Below are positions 12,563-23,215 of a stretch of 64,000 bases of DNA, one piece after another. Every line of letters starts with the position of its first letter. The first letter of the stretch is position 1. Position numbers and translations under genes: made by a program. The notes beneath the pieces were generated by a model. It was not told where the DNA came from, made no database searches, and saw nothing but the letters and a program-made list of their open reading frames with translations. This DNA comes from Apricaphanius iberus (Eukaryota > Chordata > Actinopteri > Cyprinodontiformes > Aphaniidae): positions 62,001 through 126,000 of the forward strand of contig JAPXFQ010002425.1 of NCBI GenBank assembly GCA_028564705.1, given 5' to 3'.

Positions 12563-13639
12563 TGTGAAGATTTGAAAAGGTTACTACTGACAGAAGAAAC
12601 TGCTCGTTATATTAACAATCTTCCTATCTGAGCGCTTCTCTCATACCACACGTTAGCAGGGAATGTAAAGATTCCAATATTCACGGCAGGTATGACAAGT
12701 TTTATTACTGTCTTTAGTGCAATGACTTATAGAACAGACCTTAAGGAAATATTTTCACAAAGCTTTTTTTATGAGGCTTTAAAACTTTATGACCAGATAT
12801 CAAAATTCATAAATAGAGGCACACTTAAGCTCATGCAGTGCTTATCCAATTTCCGTCAAGTTAAGTCTAGACCAAACAAGTTTGGTGCTACTAATAGTTA
12901 GCGATATTCCCCTGTGAGTTCAGAACATCTCAGAGGTGCTGCAGTATTAGCTTCTGTTTTTTTTTTACAGGCTTTTAATCCAACTGATTCCAATTTACAC
13001 TAATCTGGGATTTCAATGACGTATCAGCCCCCCGCCATTACAACTGTAGTCTGCGTAGGTTGCGAAAAGAGAGCCTGTGGGAGCTAAAGTTAGTCCAGTT
13101 GGTCATTCGGTCATTGCTATTTGGAAACACACAAATGTGAACTATGTTGATGTTTGTAGTAGTAAGTTTTGTCTAGCCCAGGGTCTGTACCCTGTTGCTC
13201 CAGAGCCGCAAAAGGCTCTTTAGACCTCTCACAATGGCTGTCAGGAACTTAGGCTAAATATAAATAACAAACAAATACTTTTTTTCAATAACAAATTAAA
13301 AGTTTTAACAGGTGTTTTGTTTTCTTTCATTCAATAATGGCTTTTACTTTCCATGATAGAATGACACTAAATGTAACAATATTTTTTAGATCAAGTTTTC
13401 TGGTCCTTAGGTGTGAAACTATATGCAATTTTATTTCATTTTTCCACAAATGTTTAATACTCGGACGAAAAAAAATCTCTCCTCTTTTGATAACCTTTTT
13501 TTGTTTTTCTTTATTTCAAAAACCTAAAAACAAAAATTAAATGGTGGCTTTTTATGAATGAGAACACATTTTATTCTAGTTGATGTTTATGAAAAAAAAT
13601 AATATACGTTTTTCTAAAGGTCATGTAACTTTTTTTCTC
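12563..13639. other. No gene; possible hAT terminus at 13178
   Basis: CAGGGTCTGTACCCTG at about 13178, followed by GCTCCAGAGCCGCAAAAGG and GCTCTTT, resembles the terminus of a vertebrate hAT family (CAGGGGTCTGCAACC, then AGAGCCGCA and GGCTCTTT). The far end is not recognised. The rest is AT-rich without exons. Confidence 0.35.
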
Positions 13640-14570
13640 ATGTTCCTAATGGGGCCCGCTGGCACTGAGAGTGTACATGGCCCAGCCCCTGCCTCCTGTT
13701 CGGTCACACACAGCCATCAGGTGGCTCCAACCATCTTCCTTCGCTGGCGGAGGGAGTCCCCAGTTTCTGGCAGAAACTTGCTCCAAAGGAACCCAAAGAC
13801 CACTTCAGGTGAATCTTGAACATTGATAAAGACGTTGTTTATCCCCAGGATCCGAAAAAACCCCTCTGAGTTTCAGGCTGCCAACTGCTGAGAAACAGGA
13901 GCCAAGCCACGTGTGCCGAGAGCTGAACCAACCAGAATCCGCATTTAGCTGCAGCCCCAGAGCTGATAAGAGGTGAATGCCGAACTGGAGAGCTCCAAAA
14001 ATGTACTCTTAAAAAGGTGGATGCTGATCGCCACGCAGCTAGCCAGGAGAAGCCGAAGCCAGGAGCTTCCCACTGCTGCTAGCCAGATTAGCAATCCTTT
14101 GTTAGCCTATTGCCTAACACTCCCTGGAGAACCCCCCGTTTCCTCATCGACGAGCAGCAACTTGGAGGACTTTAAATATTCATAAGGTCTGTTTGGGCAG
14201 AGGCAAATTAATTAAGATAACTAATTTTAAAGGTATTTCCTTTTTTTATTGTTAACCTTTTAAGTTTAATCTACTATCTTTGGGTAAACCAGGCCTCAGC
14301 CTGAAGTTTTTAAAAACTTTTTGGAGAGTCGTTTTAAAAACTGTAATCTGACCTATCAATCAGACAGGAGTTTTCCCTTTTGTGTTTATTGTTTAATAAA
14401 TGTTTTTGAGCCCCACGTGCATCGCAGACAGCTACAGCTAAGGAAGACCACGGTTGGTTTATCCCGGCGCTTCATGAACAAAGATTGCTATTCATGGTTA
14501 AAACAGAACTCAGTTCAAAAACAGAATGTTTAAAAACAGAAACAAATCTCATTAGCCCTGTTTGAACTCT
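13640..14570 (+). other. Unclassified GC-richer block, possibly LTR-like
   Basis: This block is less AT-rich than its surroundings and has no open frame over 80 codons. A TTTAATAAATG sequence near 14392 could act as a polyadenylation signal, and the block is followed by pyrimidine-poor unique-looking sequence. I cannot find paired repeats or a target duplication. A decayed LTR is one possibility; an old DNA element is another. Confidence 0.25.
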
Positions 14571-15019
14571 CCTTATTTGATCAAAATATGGGAATTAGTT
14601 TGTTTTACTGTCGTGATCAAGCCATAAATGAAGTAATTCTCCAAAGGTTAATTATTCTTATCCAGATCATTTTTAAACATAACACTTCTTAATCCAAAGT
14701 ATGTTTTGTGTTTTCTTACATTGCTTATTGGATTAGAGGTCAACCATTGGTGCTAAATTAGTTAAACTAATTGCAATTAGTCAAACTAATTCAGTTTTTT
14801 TCCAGCAGCTGCAGATCAAGTCTTGGTTCCTAAAAGGAACCAGATTCCTCCAGAATCATATCAGAATTAATGGTTTCTCATCTTATTACATGTTCATCTT
14901 TTTGTGTTCTTTTATTTTGACTATTCATTTATTTTAATTCAGTAGTGTGTTCTTTTTCCTAGCTTGGTGATTAAAATGTTTTTTCTTATTTTTCTTTTTT
15001 TTAAATACATTTTGTATCT
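14571..15019. other. No gene seen
   Basis: AT-rich sequence. A short imperfect duplication of AATTAGTTAAACTAATT lies at about 14755-14790. Nothing else is recognisable. Confidence 0.5.
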
Positions 15020-15032
15020 TGGAAAGTAACTG

Positions 15033-15399
15033 GGCTGCACGGTGGCGCAGTGGTTAGCGCTGTTGCCTTGCAGCAAGAAGGTCGTGGGTTCGTATCCCAG
15101 TCCAGGGTCTTTCTGCATGGAGTTTGCATGTTCTCCCCGTGCATGCGTGGGTTCTCTCCGGGTACTCCGGCTTCCTCCCACAGTCCAAAAACATGCATGA
15201 TAGGTGAATTGATCATTCTAAATTGTCCGTAGGAATGAATGTGAGTGTGAATGGTTGTCTGTCTCTCTGTGTTGGCCCTGCAACAGACTGGCGTCCTGTT
15301 CAGGGTGTACCCTGCCTAACGCCTGATAATTGCTGGGATAGGCTCCAACTGCCCCGTGACCCTGAATTGGATAAGCGGTTAAGAAGATGGATGGATGGA
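15033..15399 (+). mobile_element. tRNA-derived teleost SINE-like retroposon
   Basis: The head GGCTGCACGGTGGCGCAGTGGTTAGCGCTG-type sequence contains an A-box-like stretch (GTGGCGCAGTGG) and a B-box-like stretch (GGGTTCGTATCCC near 15084), the internal RNA polymerase III promoter of a tRNA-like gene. The body (TGTTCTCCCCGTGCATGCG, TCCGGCTTCCTCCCACAG, GATAGGCTCCAACTGCCCC) is the repeat found throughout fish genomes, and it ends in a (GATG)n tail. The flanks TGGAAAGTAACTG at 15020-15032 and 15400-15412 are a perfect 13-bp target-site duplication, the hallmark of LINE-driven retroposition. The short open frames on both strands inside it are incidental. Confidence 0.93.
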
Positions 15400-15412
15400 T
15401 GGAAAGTAACTG

Positions 15413-17084
15413 TTGTCTTTCTTGTTCAACACACACATATTGCAAAGTTTATGGTCAATAAACGGTAAAGAATTCATACCTTCAGATTATAAGAATGGTA
15501 TAGACATTTGGCTATTAAAATAGTTCCTGATAAAGGTGGTGCCCCGAACAATAATAATTTTCCATAAATTATTAATCTTACTGACTGCCATAAGCAGTCC
15601 CTTTAACTTTTAATAGCCAGATAACTACATTTGTGGTAATTTCCCCAAAACTGCTGTATTTATTTAGAAAAACTGTTTTTACATGAATTTGCTGTGATAC
15701 TGTTGCTTATTAGAGACATGCGATGAACACCAACTTTAGTAAAACAATAATAGTATGAAAATAAATATAAAAATTCAGTAGACCAGTGGTATTTGCAAAA
15801 GTTTGGTTCTACAGCCGCCCACGAATAGTTTAAATCCACAAAAACCTTGTTGAAAATGCTTTTAACAGCCTTTTAACATCTTGACAGGTAGATTGGAATA
15901 ATGTTAGTGGCCCAGTGCAGCGCTTTATTATAAATGTTTGCACTAATGAGATGATCAGTTGACTGCTAAAGCGGAGCCAAACCTAAGACCATCGACAATG
16001 ATATAAATTAAGCCCAAACCCAGCCCCACCCGTTTGCTCCCGACAGGTTCGGTGTAAAGATCTTCACCTGTAGTTACATTCCAAACACGAAAAAAAACAT
16101 GCATGCACCATGTTATTTATGATATAAATTATAGTAGATCAGAATTTATTTATAACTTTTCAGTATTTTTGCCATTTATTGTCTCCGTTTATTGATTGCT
16201 AATGAAAAATACAATTTCAAAGACATATTAAAAATACAAGTAAAATACACTCACCAACACAGATCGTCTCCACATCATTTGCATTTTTGAAAACAATGGG
16301 CTTCTATCTTTTTCAAGAAGACCTCAATAGCTTTGCTGTACAGTTTATCAGCGTGCTTCAGGTGTGCAAGAAAGTACTTTACTATTGACGTTGAGGTTAA
16401 ATCTGGAAGCTTTGTCTGTCCTGTTGTGTTTCTTGAATGGTCTGTCTTGAAAATGGCGTGGCAAGCATATCTGCAACCAAATCTATCCCTTCTCCTCCTT
16501 CAGCCATTGTGAGTTTAATAAAATAATCTGATATATGTCTGTAGCTAACCAATCCCTCTGTTTAATTGAGATATATTACAAAATACTCTTTGTTAAGGCT
16601 CTCAAGAGTGGTTATCCAATTAAAGGATGTGTATATGTTAACTTCAAGGTATAGCAGAAGATTTTTCCAGATTTCAGGAAAGAAGCGTCCTCTCCATTTC
16701 AAAAAGTGCTGTCATAGCAACGAATCTTCCTGTGAAAGTTATATAGACGTAGATAAATTATTCTAGCAGTAATCTGAAATGCATTTCTCTTCTTTATCTC
16801 CTCCGAGCCTTTTCTTTTCCTCTTATACACCTAAAAGACTCTTTTTTCTCTTGTGACTCACAGGGATTTTCAAACAATCCGGTGAGAACTGTGGCTAAAA
16901 TGAAAGGATGATGGCGTAGCTACATATAAACGTGAGGGTTTGCATCCAGACTCTCAGGATGAAATGACAATTAGGAGGACCAATAGTGTAGATGATCCAC
17001 CCAGAAGAAAAAGATCCTCGACAATACCTTTCAGTACATGACCATTTAGCTGGTTGCTAAATGGTCACACTGCTGACTCTCAGA
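15413..17084. other. No gene seen
   Basis: AT-rich sequence without recognisable exons or repeats. Short open frames (for example 16566-16766) have no family signature. Confidence 0.5.
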
Positions 17085-17984
17085 GAGGAAGGACGCATTT
17101 ATTTCTCTCCTTATTAATCAATGGCATCTTTGCAAGTTTTAATCAACTAATCTCTCGTTTCAATCTTAATAAATCTGATTTTTTCCAATATTTTCAGTTA
17201 AGGCACTTTGCTAAGAAACACTCGTCTTCATTCCCACAGATCCCCACGCTCAATGGAATAGACGTAGTTCTTAAAGCCAAGTCTTTGTTAAAAGGTTGCA
17301 TCACCTATTTTTATAACCTACTGTCTAGCTCGAGTGATTCCCTCTTACTAAAATTAACTGGAAGGCAGGACTTCAATTGAATTTCTCTGAGACTTTTTGG
17401 CAAAGAGCAGTAGGAGCCATTAATTCATCATCCAGTTGTGCCAGACTTTCTTTAATAAAATTTAAAATTTATAGGCTACATTTCAGCAAATAAAAAATAT
17501 CAAAACTCTCCCGAAAAAATTTGATGACAAATGCAAAAGATGCTAACAAACACCATGTAATCTTACACATATGCTGTGGTCATGCCCCAGACTGTCTGAA
17601 TTTTGGCGACGCTTCTTTAAAATAATTTCAGATATATTATCCATTAAACTAACTCTGACTCCACACATTGCTATTTTTGGCATACCCCCAAATACACTTC
17701 GTACTACAGGTATCCAAAACAATGTTATTGCCTTTGCCAGTCTTCTTGCCCGTAAAATAATTTTGTTGCCATGGAAACTACCCCAGTCGCCATCAATCAA
17801 AGTTTGGCTAAATGACATCTTAGGCCTCCTAAAGCTGGAAAAGATCAAATTTGCCCTGAGGGGATCTTCTGATAAGTTTTTGAATCATTGGAGACCATTA
17901 ATAAATATATGGACAATCTGCCTGCTCGGGAAGTTGCTTTGGACGGCATTGCTAACCAGACACAAACCTAGCCGCCTGCACTGA
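17085..17984 (+). pseudogene. L1-like ORF2 C-terminal remnant
   Basis: Three blocks of the C-terminal region of a fish L1-like ORF2 protein are readable. The first is at 17099-17380 (FASFNQLISRFNLNKSDFFQ and YFQLRHF). Next comes a degenerate CCHC zinc-knuckle region near 17525-17590 (DDKCKRC, a stop, QTPCNLTHMLWSCP), and then 17571-17984, containing AFASLLARKIILLPWK and LLKLEKIKFALRGS. The knuckle Cys-Cys-His-Cys residues are all present, but a stop interrupts them and the frame changes between 17380 and 17520. In intact elements this domain follows the reverse transcriptase and is needed for retrotransposition. Here it is a relic. Confidence 0.85.
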
Positions 17985-18218
17985 GGGCCGTTGTCTCCTC
18001 CCCCACACTAATAAGTTGGGTACTCTTTAAAATATACCATTTCAAAGGCTTGGCTTCGATGACGAGGAGCGAGCAAAGCATCATTAATGCGCTGTAGTGA
18101 TGAATAGTAGCATCTCTATGTGTGAATGTATATGGATGTAAGTGTGCATGTATATGAGGGTATGAAGACATATAGGTTGTTGTATGTAGGTATGAATGGG
18201 TGTAAGTATGTCTGTTTT

Positions 18219-18226
18219 TAATTTTG
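18219..18226. other. Left target duplication of hAT element
   Basis: TAATTTTG, matched at 7 of 8 bases by TAATTTTT at 19368-19375. An 8-bp duplication is the hAT signature. Confidence 0.65.
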
Positions 18227-19367
18227 GTAGGGCTGAACGATTAATTGCATATGCAATTAAATCGCGATTTGGTAAAATGCGATTTCCTAATCGCAAAGGC
18301 TGCGATTTGACTTGATGTAAAACATATCTGCTAAAGTCACGTGACTTGCAAACAACGCAGGGAGAGAAGGAAACGCTGCACTTTAACCAGTTATAAAATG
18401 ACCAAAAGCTTAACAGAATCCAACACTACACAATAGTTAGTACCAAAGAGGAACAGTACATCAGTTGTGAGAAATGATATCTGCTATGACAACAAAGATG
18501 CTGCGCAACGCCAGGTATTATGCAGAACCCGTCTTGGTATTGTTGCTGCCTCACAAGGTAGGCTACAGTACGAACCTTTATCAACATCTATAAACATCAC
18601 ACCACCATATATGAGAGTTGCACGCCTAAACTGACCGCCTCCAGTGTTTAAATTTCCAGTAAACAAACTTCGAGGCGACAGGGATCGCTGACCGAGCTGT
18701 TTGAAAGAATCTCTCCTTACGAACATAAAAAAACGGCACACTGAAATAATTCGTGCTATAACGTGTTTTATAGCCGAAAGTATGCTTTGTTAACCATGAT
18801 GAATAAGCTAGGATTCAATCTCACACACACATTTTAGCCATATTTTACCTGCGCTTTATAAAAAATGCCGACAGAAAGTTAAAGCCGCACCGAAAACAGC
18901 GGAGTAGGCCTATTTAGCAACAACTGACCTGAGATCTAACCGCTCTACGGAGCCATACCAGAGTCTGAAAGTGCATTAGATCGATGGAGAATTAAAAATC
19001 AGCGCTTGTTCCTTCAAGCATCCTACTTCCTGGATAACCACACGGAGGAGAAAATTGCAGCCGGAGGGAATTATTAGCTGGTATCAAAAGGAAGAAAACC
19101 TTGATTGCAGAATGATACCGATGACCATCGGGTGTGATGATTAAAAGTAGATAAAGTTGTTAATATTTGCCTTTGTCTTAAAATAAGTAAATAATTTTAT
19201 GGAATAAAATAAATTATAAAAATCTGTTTATAATACACAATATTTTTGATTGCATTAATCTAAAAATGCATGACAAAAGCCCCACAAAAATAATTGCACA
19301 TTATATCGCAATCGCTATATTGAAGAAAAAAATCGCAATTAGATTATTTTCCAAAATCGTTCAGCTG
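18227..19367. mobile_element. Non-autonomous hAT-like element
   Basis: The left end GTAGGGCTGAACGATT and the complement of the right end (CAGCTGAACGATTTTGG) are inverted repeats, and both subterminal regions are rich in GCGATT and ATCGCAAT motifs in opposite orientation (for example AAATCGCGATTT at left, TTGCGATATAATG in the complement at right). The 1,141-bp body has no transposase. With near-perfect 8-bp flanking duplications this is a hAT-type element, mobilised in trans. It inserted into the 3' untranslated region of the L1 remnant, so it is younger than that L1. Confidence 0.78.
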
Positions 19368-19493
19368 TAATTTTTCGGGGAGAATTATATAATAATCAGG
19401 GGAGTGGCAAAGGGATGAAAAGGTGGGGTGGGAGGGCGTGAAGGGATGGGAGGGTGGGCTGGGAGTGTAGCTTGTTTGTGTAAATTTATTTAA

Positions 19494-21323
19494 AGTGGAC
19501 CTGGCATGAGATTTGCATTTTTTTAATCATATCTTTTAGTTCCCCCGGTCTGCCTACGACCCCTAAGGGGTTAGAATTACTGCTTAGTCTGTCCTTTGTT
19601 CCTGGGTATGTCTTCAGTAGGCTATTTTAGCCCATTTTTGGGGGTGCTGAAGCACCTCAAAACTTAGTCAAAGCACCCCCTAAAGTGGGAGAATTATTGT
19701 ATTTTTTTACTGAATGTGGATTCCTTTAACAAATTAGAAAAATGTAAAAACAAAAAAATACAATACTTGCTTGAAATGTAATACTTAAATAAAACATACA
19801 ACTAATAGATTTTTTTAAATCAGTTTTTATGCAGTAATGTATTTCCCGACTGTCTAACGCATCAAAATGGTAGTTGGTACTTGCTTGCATCAGGTGAATC
19901 TCCGGCCAGCGGGAGTCTGCTGTAGAGAGCTGCATGTTTAGCAAATCAGCAGAAGACAATACATTTTGTTGTTTTTACCAAACAAACTAAGCTGAATTGT
20001 GCTGTTGCATGTAGATGTTAGCTAAATAACTATAATGCATGTCAACATATCATGTTAAGCTAGTTACGGTCACCTCATACATTTGAGCGTGTTGAGAAAT
20101 GATAAAAGAAAAGCTTTTTGTTTTTTAACAAAAACCTCTTGTTTCTGAATTAAACAGATAAATTTCACATTAAAGAAAAACTTTTTCAATAGTTCAGAGA
20201 TGGGTATTTCACAGCATCTGAATCTCGAACGTAGTAAAAGTGAATTTACCTAAACAAACAGGTCATGTTTGAGTTCCTGTTTGAGAGGCAACCAGAATGT
20301 TGAGAGATGTTTACCACCTTAGGCTGCTTTAGTTATAGCTACAGAACATCTCATAAAAACACTGCATTAGTCTGTATTGCTTTATTTTCTGTTAGGAAAT
20401 TAACGGCTCAGAAACACATCTAATAATTTTTTTAAATTCATCATAATACCAAATTGAATCCGCCGAAGATGTTATGTTTTTGCTGGTGTTTATCTGTTCA
20501 TCTCTGAATGAATGCAATAATGACCAACTGAATTAATAAATGAATGGACTACTCTTTCCACAGTGTGAACATTTAGATATTAAGATATACGGTAACAGGC
20601 AAACAACAAACCAACAGCATGGAGTCCAGACCCGATCCCAACTGCACTGTACCTGGGTGTACAAAAGAGAACATAAATCTTTTTGTCCTCCCCACTTCTG
20701 AGCCACTGAAAAGTTTCTGGATAGATTGCATGTATGCAGGGAATGTGCCCGACCAACTTCCGAAGCGTGTGGTAGTTTGTGGCAAAGATTTCTAGGACGA
20801 CTGTTTTTCCAACTTGGGTCAATACAGCAGTGGATTCGCAGATCTTAAACTTGAACCAGGATTAATACCAACTCTCCGTGAACCAGCAATATCCCTGTAC
20901 AAGTAAACATATTTCCTCAATAATGTCCTTCAGCTGTTAGTACACATTGTGGCATTGTTTGAGTTGTTTGCTTTTCAATTAGCTTCATAGCTAACATTCA
21001 GAATTAGCTTCACAGCTAATACCCCAGTTTGTTATATAGCATTGGTGCTAGTATGCTTTTATTGGGGGGAAAAAAGATTATATATTATAGCTGGACATTC
21101 GAAATATCAATAGACTCGTTGACCACAGAAGCGCATAACCTAGGCCCCGCCCTCCTAAACCCAGTCATTCTGTGCTAATGCTCACAGAAGGGCTACCTCG
21201 TCACACCTGTAATTCTACAACAAGGCTGAATTACGGCAAGCGATCCTTTGATATAGTACTAAGGTACTTAGACTGTGGCTAAAAAGGGCCCAAACGTTGC
21301 GGGAATTTCATGCCAGTTCTACT
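19494..21323 (+). mobile_element. TTAA-target DNA transposon remnant (Kolobok-like)
   Basis: Both ends abut TTAA (19490-19493 and 21324-21327), and the ends are inverted: AGTGGACCTGGCATGAGATT at left, AGTAGAACTGGCATGAAATT in the complement at right. TTAA targets occur in piggyBac and Kolobok elements, and the THAP-domain exon inside (20619-20906) favours Kolobok, whose transposases carry THAP domains. P elements also carry THAP domains but make 8-bp duplications. At 1,830 bp with no catalytic domain visible, this is an internally deleted copy. A GGGGGTGCTGAAGCACC inverted repeat near 19650 may be a further internal feature. Confidence 0.72.
20619..20906 (+). pseudogene. THAP-domain exon of a DNA transposase, broken
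   Basis: THAP domains are C2CH zinc-binding DNA-binding modules used by P-element-like and Kolobok transposases to recognise their own ends. From the ATG at 20619 the frame reads CTVPGCTKE (first Cys pair), then LFVLP, then FWIDCMYAGNVP (the conserved Trp), then VVVCGKDF, a stop, DDCFSN, and ends LIPTL about ten residues before a stop. The third metal-binding Cys is present, but the His expected three residues later (C-x2-H) reads Asp (GAT for CAT), and the codon two further on is TAG. Either change would inactivate the domain. A GTAAAC sequence at the end of the frame could be a splice donor, as expected for a first exon. Confidence 0.75.
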
Positions 21324-21469
21324 TTAAGTGTTGTAAAAAGAAAAATATAACCTTTCATATGTAAATGTGAATTTTATGACTATGATGGCATCTGATAAAG
21401 TAAAAAAATATATATCATTTATGAAAATACAGGGCTAGAGAAGTTGATTGTTCATGCTGGGACTGCTGA

Positions 21470-23215
21470 TTTTTTTTTTTTTTTTTTTTTTACGTTTCCT
21501 GTCTAGCAGTATGCTACTCAGAATTGGTGTCTGAGTACCAAGTACAAGCCCAACAGTTTTACTTTCCCAAGCAGAGTATTACAGCTTTGCTGTAGTACGC
21601 CACTTGATGTATATGTATGAAAAATCTTTATTAGTGATTACTGTGGGTTCAATTTCCTGACGTCATGGACACTAAACAGAGACAAGAAGGGAGAAAGGAA
21701 GAAGGTGAAGAAAAGAAACCGGACCAGCAGAGGCGCGAACCGACGACACAAGACAGGGAGGCAAACAAAGAACACAAGAAAACATCCCAGTCCTCCACCG
21801 CTGCCGGACGGCAGAGAAATAGTAATACAAAACAAAAACAACAAACTGTACAGAACCAAACCAATAGTTCGGATCTAGTAGAATAAACTAAGAATTACAC
21901 ATTGATTACACACAAGCATGGATTAATGAACATAATACAAATGTTTCTGGTAAGCTCCTGTGAACAACTAACTAATGATGATAACCTCAGCTTAAGATAT
22001 GTCCGTCCACACCAATGTCCCCACACCTATGTGTGTGCGAGCATGCAGGTCTGAATAAGGTTTCCCCATGCAAGTGATTGATAGCTGGTGTAAGGAACCG
22101 TCAATCCGTCCTACATGAATCGACACAGACATGGAGGAGGCAAGAGATGTATGCATCCAGGGTCCCACAGAGTACAGAGGCCACAGGCGGATCAGCGCAG
22201 GGTCGATCACCCACCAAGAGAGGAACAGATGGAAGCCCCAGGGGAACACCCACCAGCCGCAATGCTGGGGCCCGAGAGATCCCATTGACAAGCCCACGGG
22301 CTCCGCCGGAAACCGGCTACGCCAGGGCGGGCCCGGATCAGGACCCGGAGGCCATTGGGACCAGGGGCACCCCGCCCCCCAGCGGGGCCCCAACCAGGGA
22401 CCAGCCGACAAGGGCCCCCTGCCGCCGCCGCAGGCAAGGGGGATCAGCAGCCAACCGACGGACAACACACGCCGGCGCCACTCCGGACCAATACCCACCG
22501 CCAACAACCCGGCCCGCCCCCACACACCCACACGCCAGGGAGCCACAGCAAGAGCCACAGCGGATGTACGCCCTCCCCAGGCCGCACCCAGCCAGCACCT
22601 GGACATCCAGAACTTCCAGCTCCTGGGTCCAGATCCCGCCCCACGCAGGGCACCAAGATCAGGGGCCCAGCCAATGCCGGACAGCCCCCCCCAGATGAAC
22701 CGACCAGCCAGCAGAAGTACTGGAACCGGCAGGAGGCCTGGGCGCCAGGCACGGTCCCCACCGATCCACCGGACGGCACCAACCTACTCTACAACCCCGG
22801 CACCCCCATAAGAGGTGCCCCAGTCAATCCAAGGAGGACGTCGGCCCGAAACAGCGGCCGCCCGACACACCGGACCACCCAGGACCCGCCAGACATGCAC
22901 CAGGACCAAGCCGGGCCGCAACCGGGACCCCCGGCCCCAGGCATCGAGAGCCATCATCAACCAGCGGGCAGGAACATCCATCACCGACGGGGAGTAACTG
23001 AGGGGAAGAAGACGCATCAGGCCAGAGGGAAGCCATACACCCAACCTGACAGGTAGACATAGACAGACAGAGACACTCATACGTACCCTCCCTCTCATGC
23101 GTACACATTCTTACAAATACAGGACATACGAAAAAAGGACGCTATACACTCATTCATACCCCCCATACGTACACTATACTCCATACTCCCAGGCCCAGGG
23201 ACAGACGCCGCAATA
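21470..23215 (-). mobile_element. L1-like LINE 3' untranslated region with poly(A), minus strand
   Basis: Read on the minus strand this is a long G-rich non-coding region (23215 to about 22000) followed by a less biased part, an AATAAA signal (complement of 21627-21632) and a terminal run of 22 A (T at 21470-21491). G-rich 3' untranslated regions with GTATG-type motifs and this end structure are typical of teleost L1-like LINEs. No ORF2 sequence is left, so the copy is strongly 5'-truncated. The plus-strand Pro/Arg-rich frames of 206-233 codons and the minus-strand 204-codon frame exist only because GC-rich sequence lacks stop codons. They change frame without any shared protein pattern and I do not regard them as genes. 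It lies tail to tail with the plus-strand L1 remnant at 17.1-21.4 kb. Confidence 0.75.

Larger units (their letters stand above)
17085..21360 (+). mobile_element. 5'-truncated L1-like LINE, split by two insertions
   Basis: The end of an L1/Tx1-clade ORF2 lies at 17085-17984 and is followed by a G-rich 3' untranslated region rich in GTATG motifs. That region is interrupted by a hAT-like element (18227-19367), resumes at 19368-19493, is interrupted again by a TTAA-target element (19494-21323), and appears to finish shortly after 21324 (GTTGTAAAAAGAAAAATA). The reverse transcriptase and endonuclease are absent, so this is a typical dead-on-arrival 5' truncation. Confidence 0.75.

Noticed and set aside
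15050..15100. tRNA gene call
   Set aside because: Same reason: it is the head of a retroposon with a 13-bp target duplication and a simple tail.
22078..23056. Pro/Arg/Gly-rich frames of 206-233 codons on the plus strand, looking like a disordered protein
   Set aside because: They lie in a GC-rich L1 3' untranslated region on the minus strand. Several overlapping frames are equally open, with no domain and no start context.
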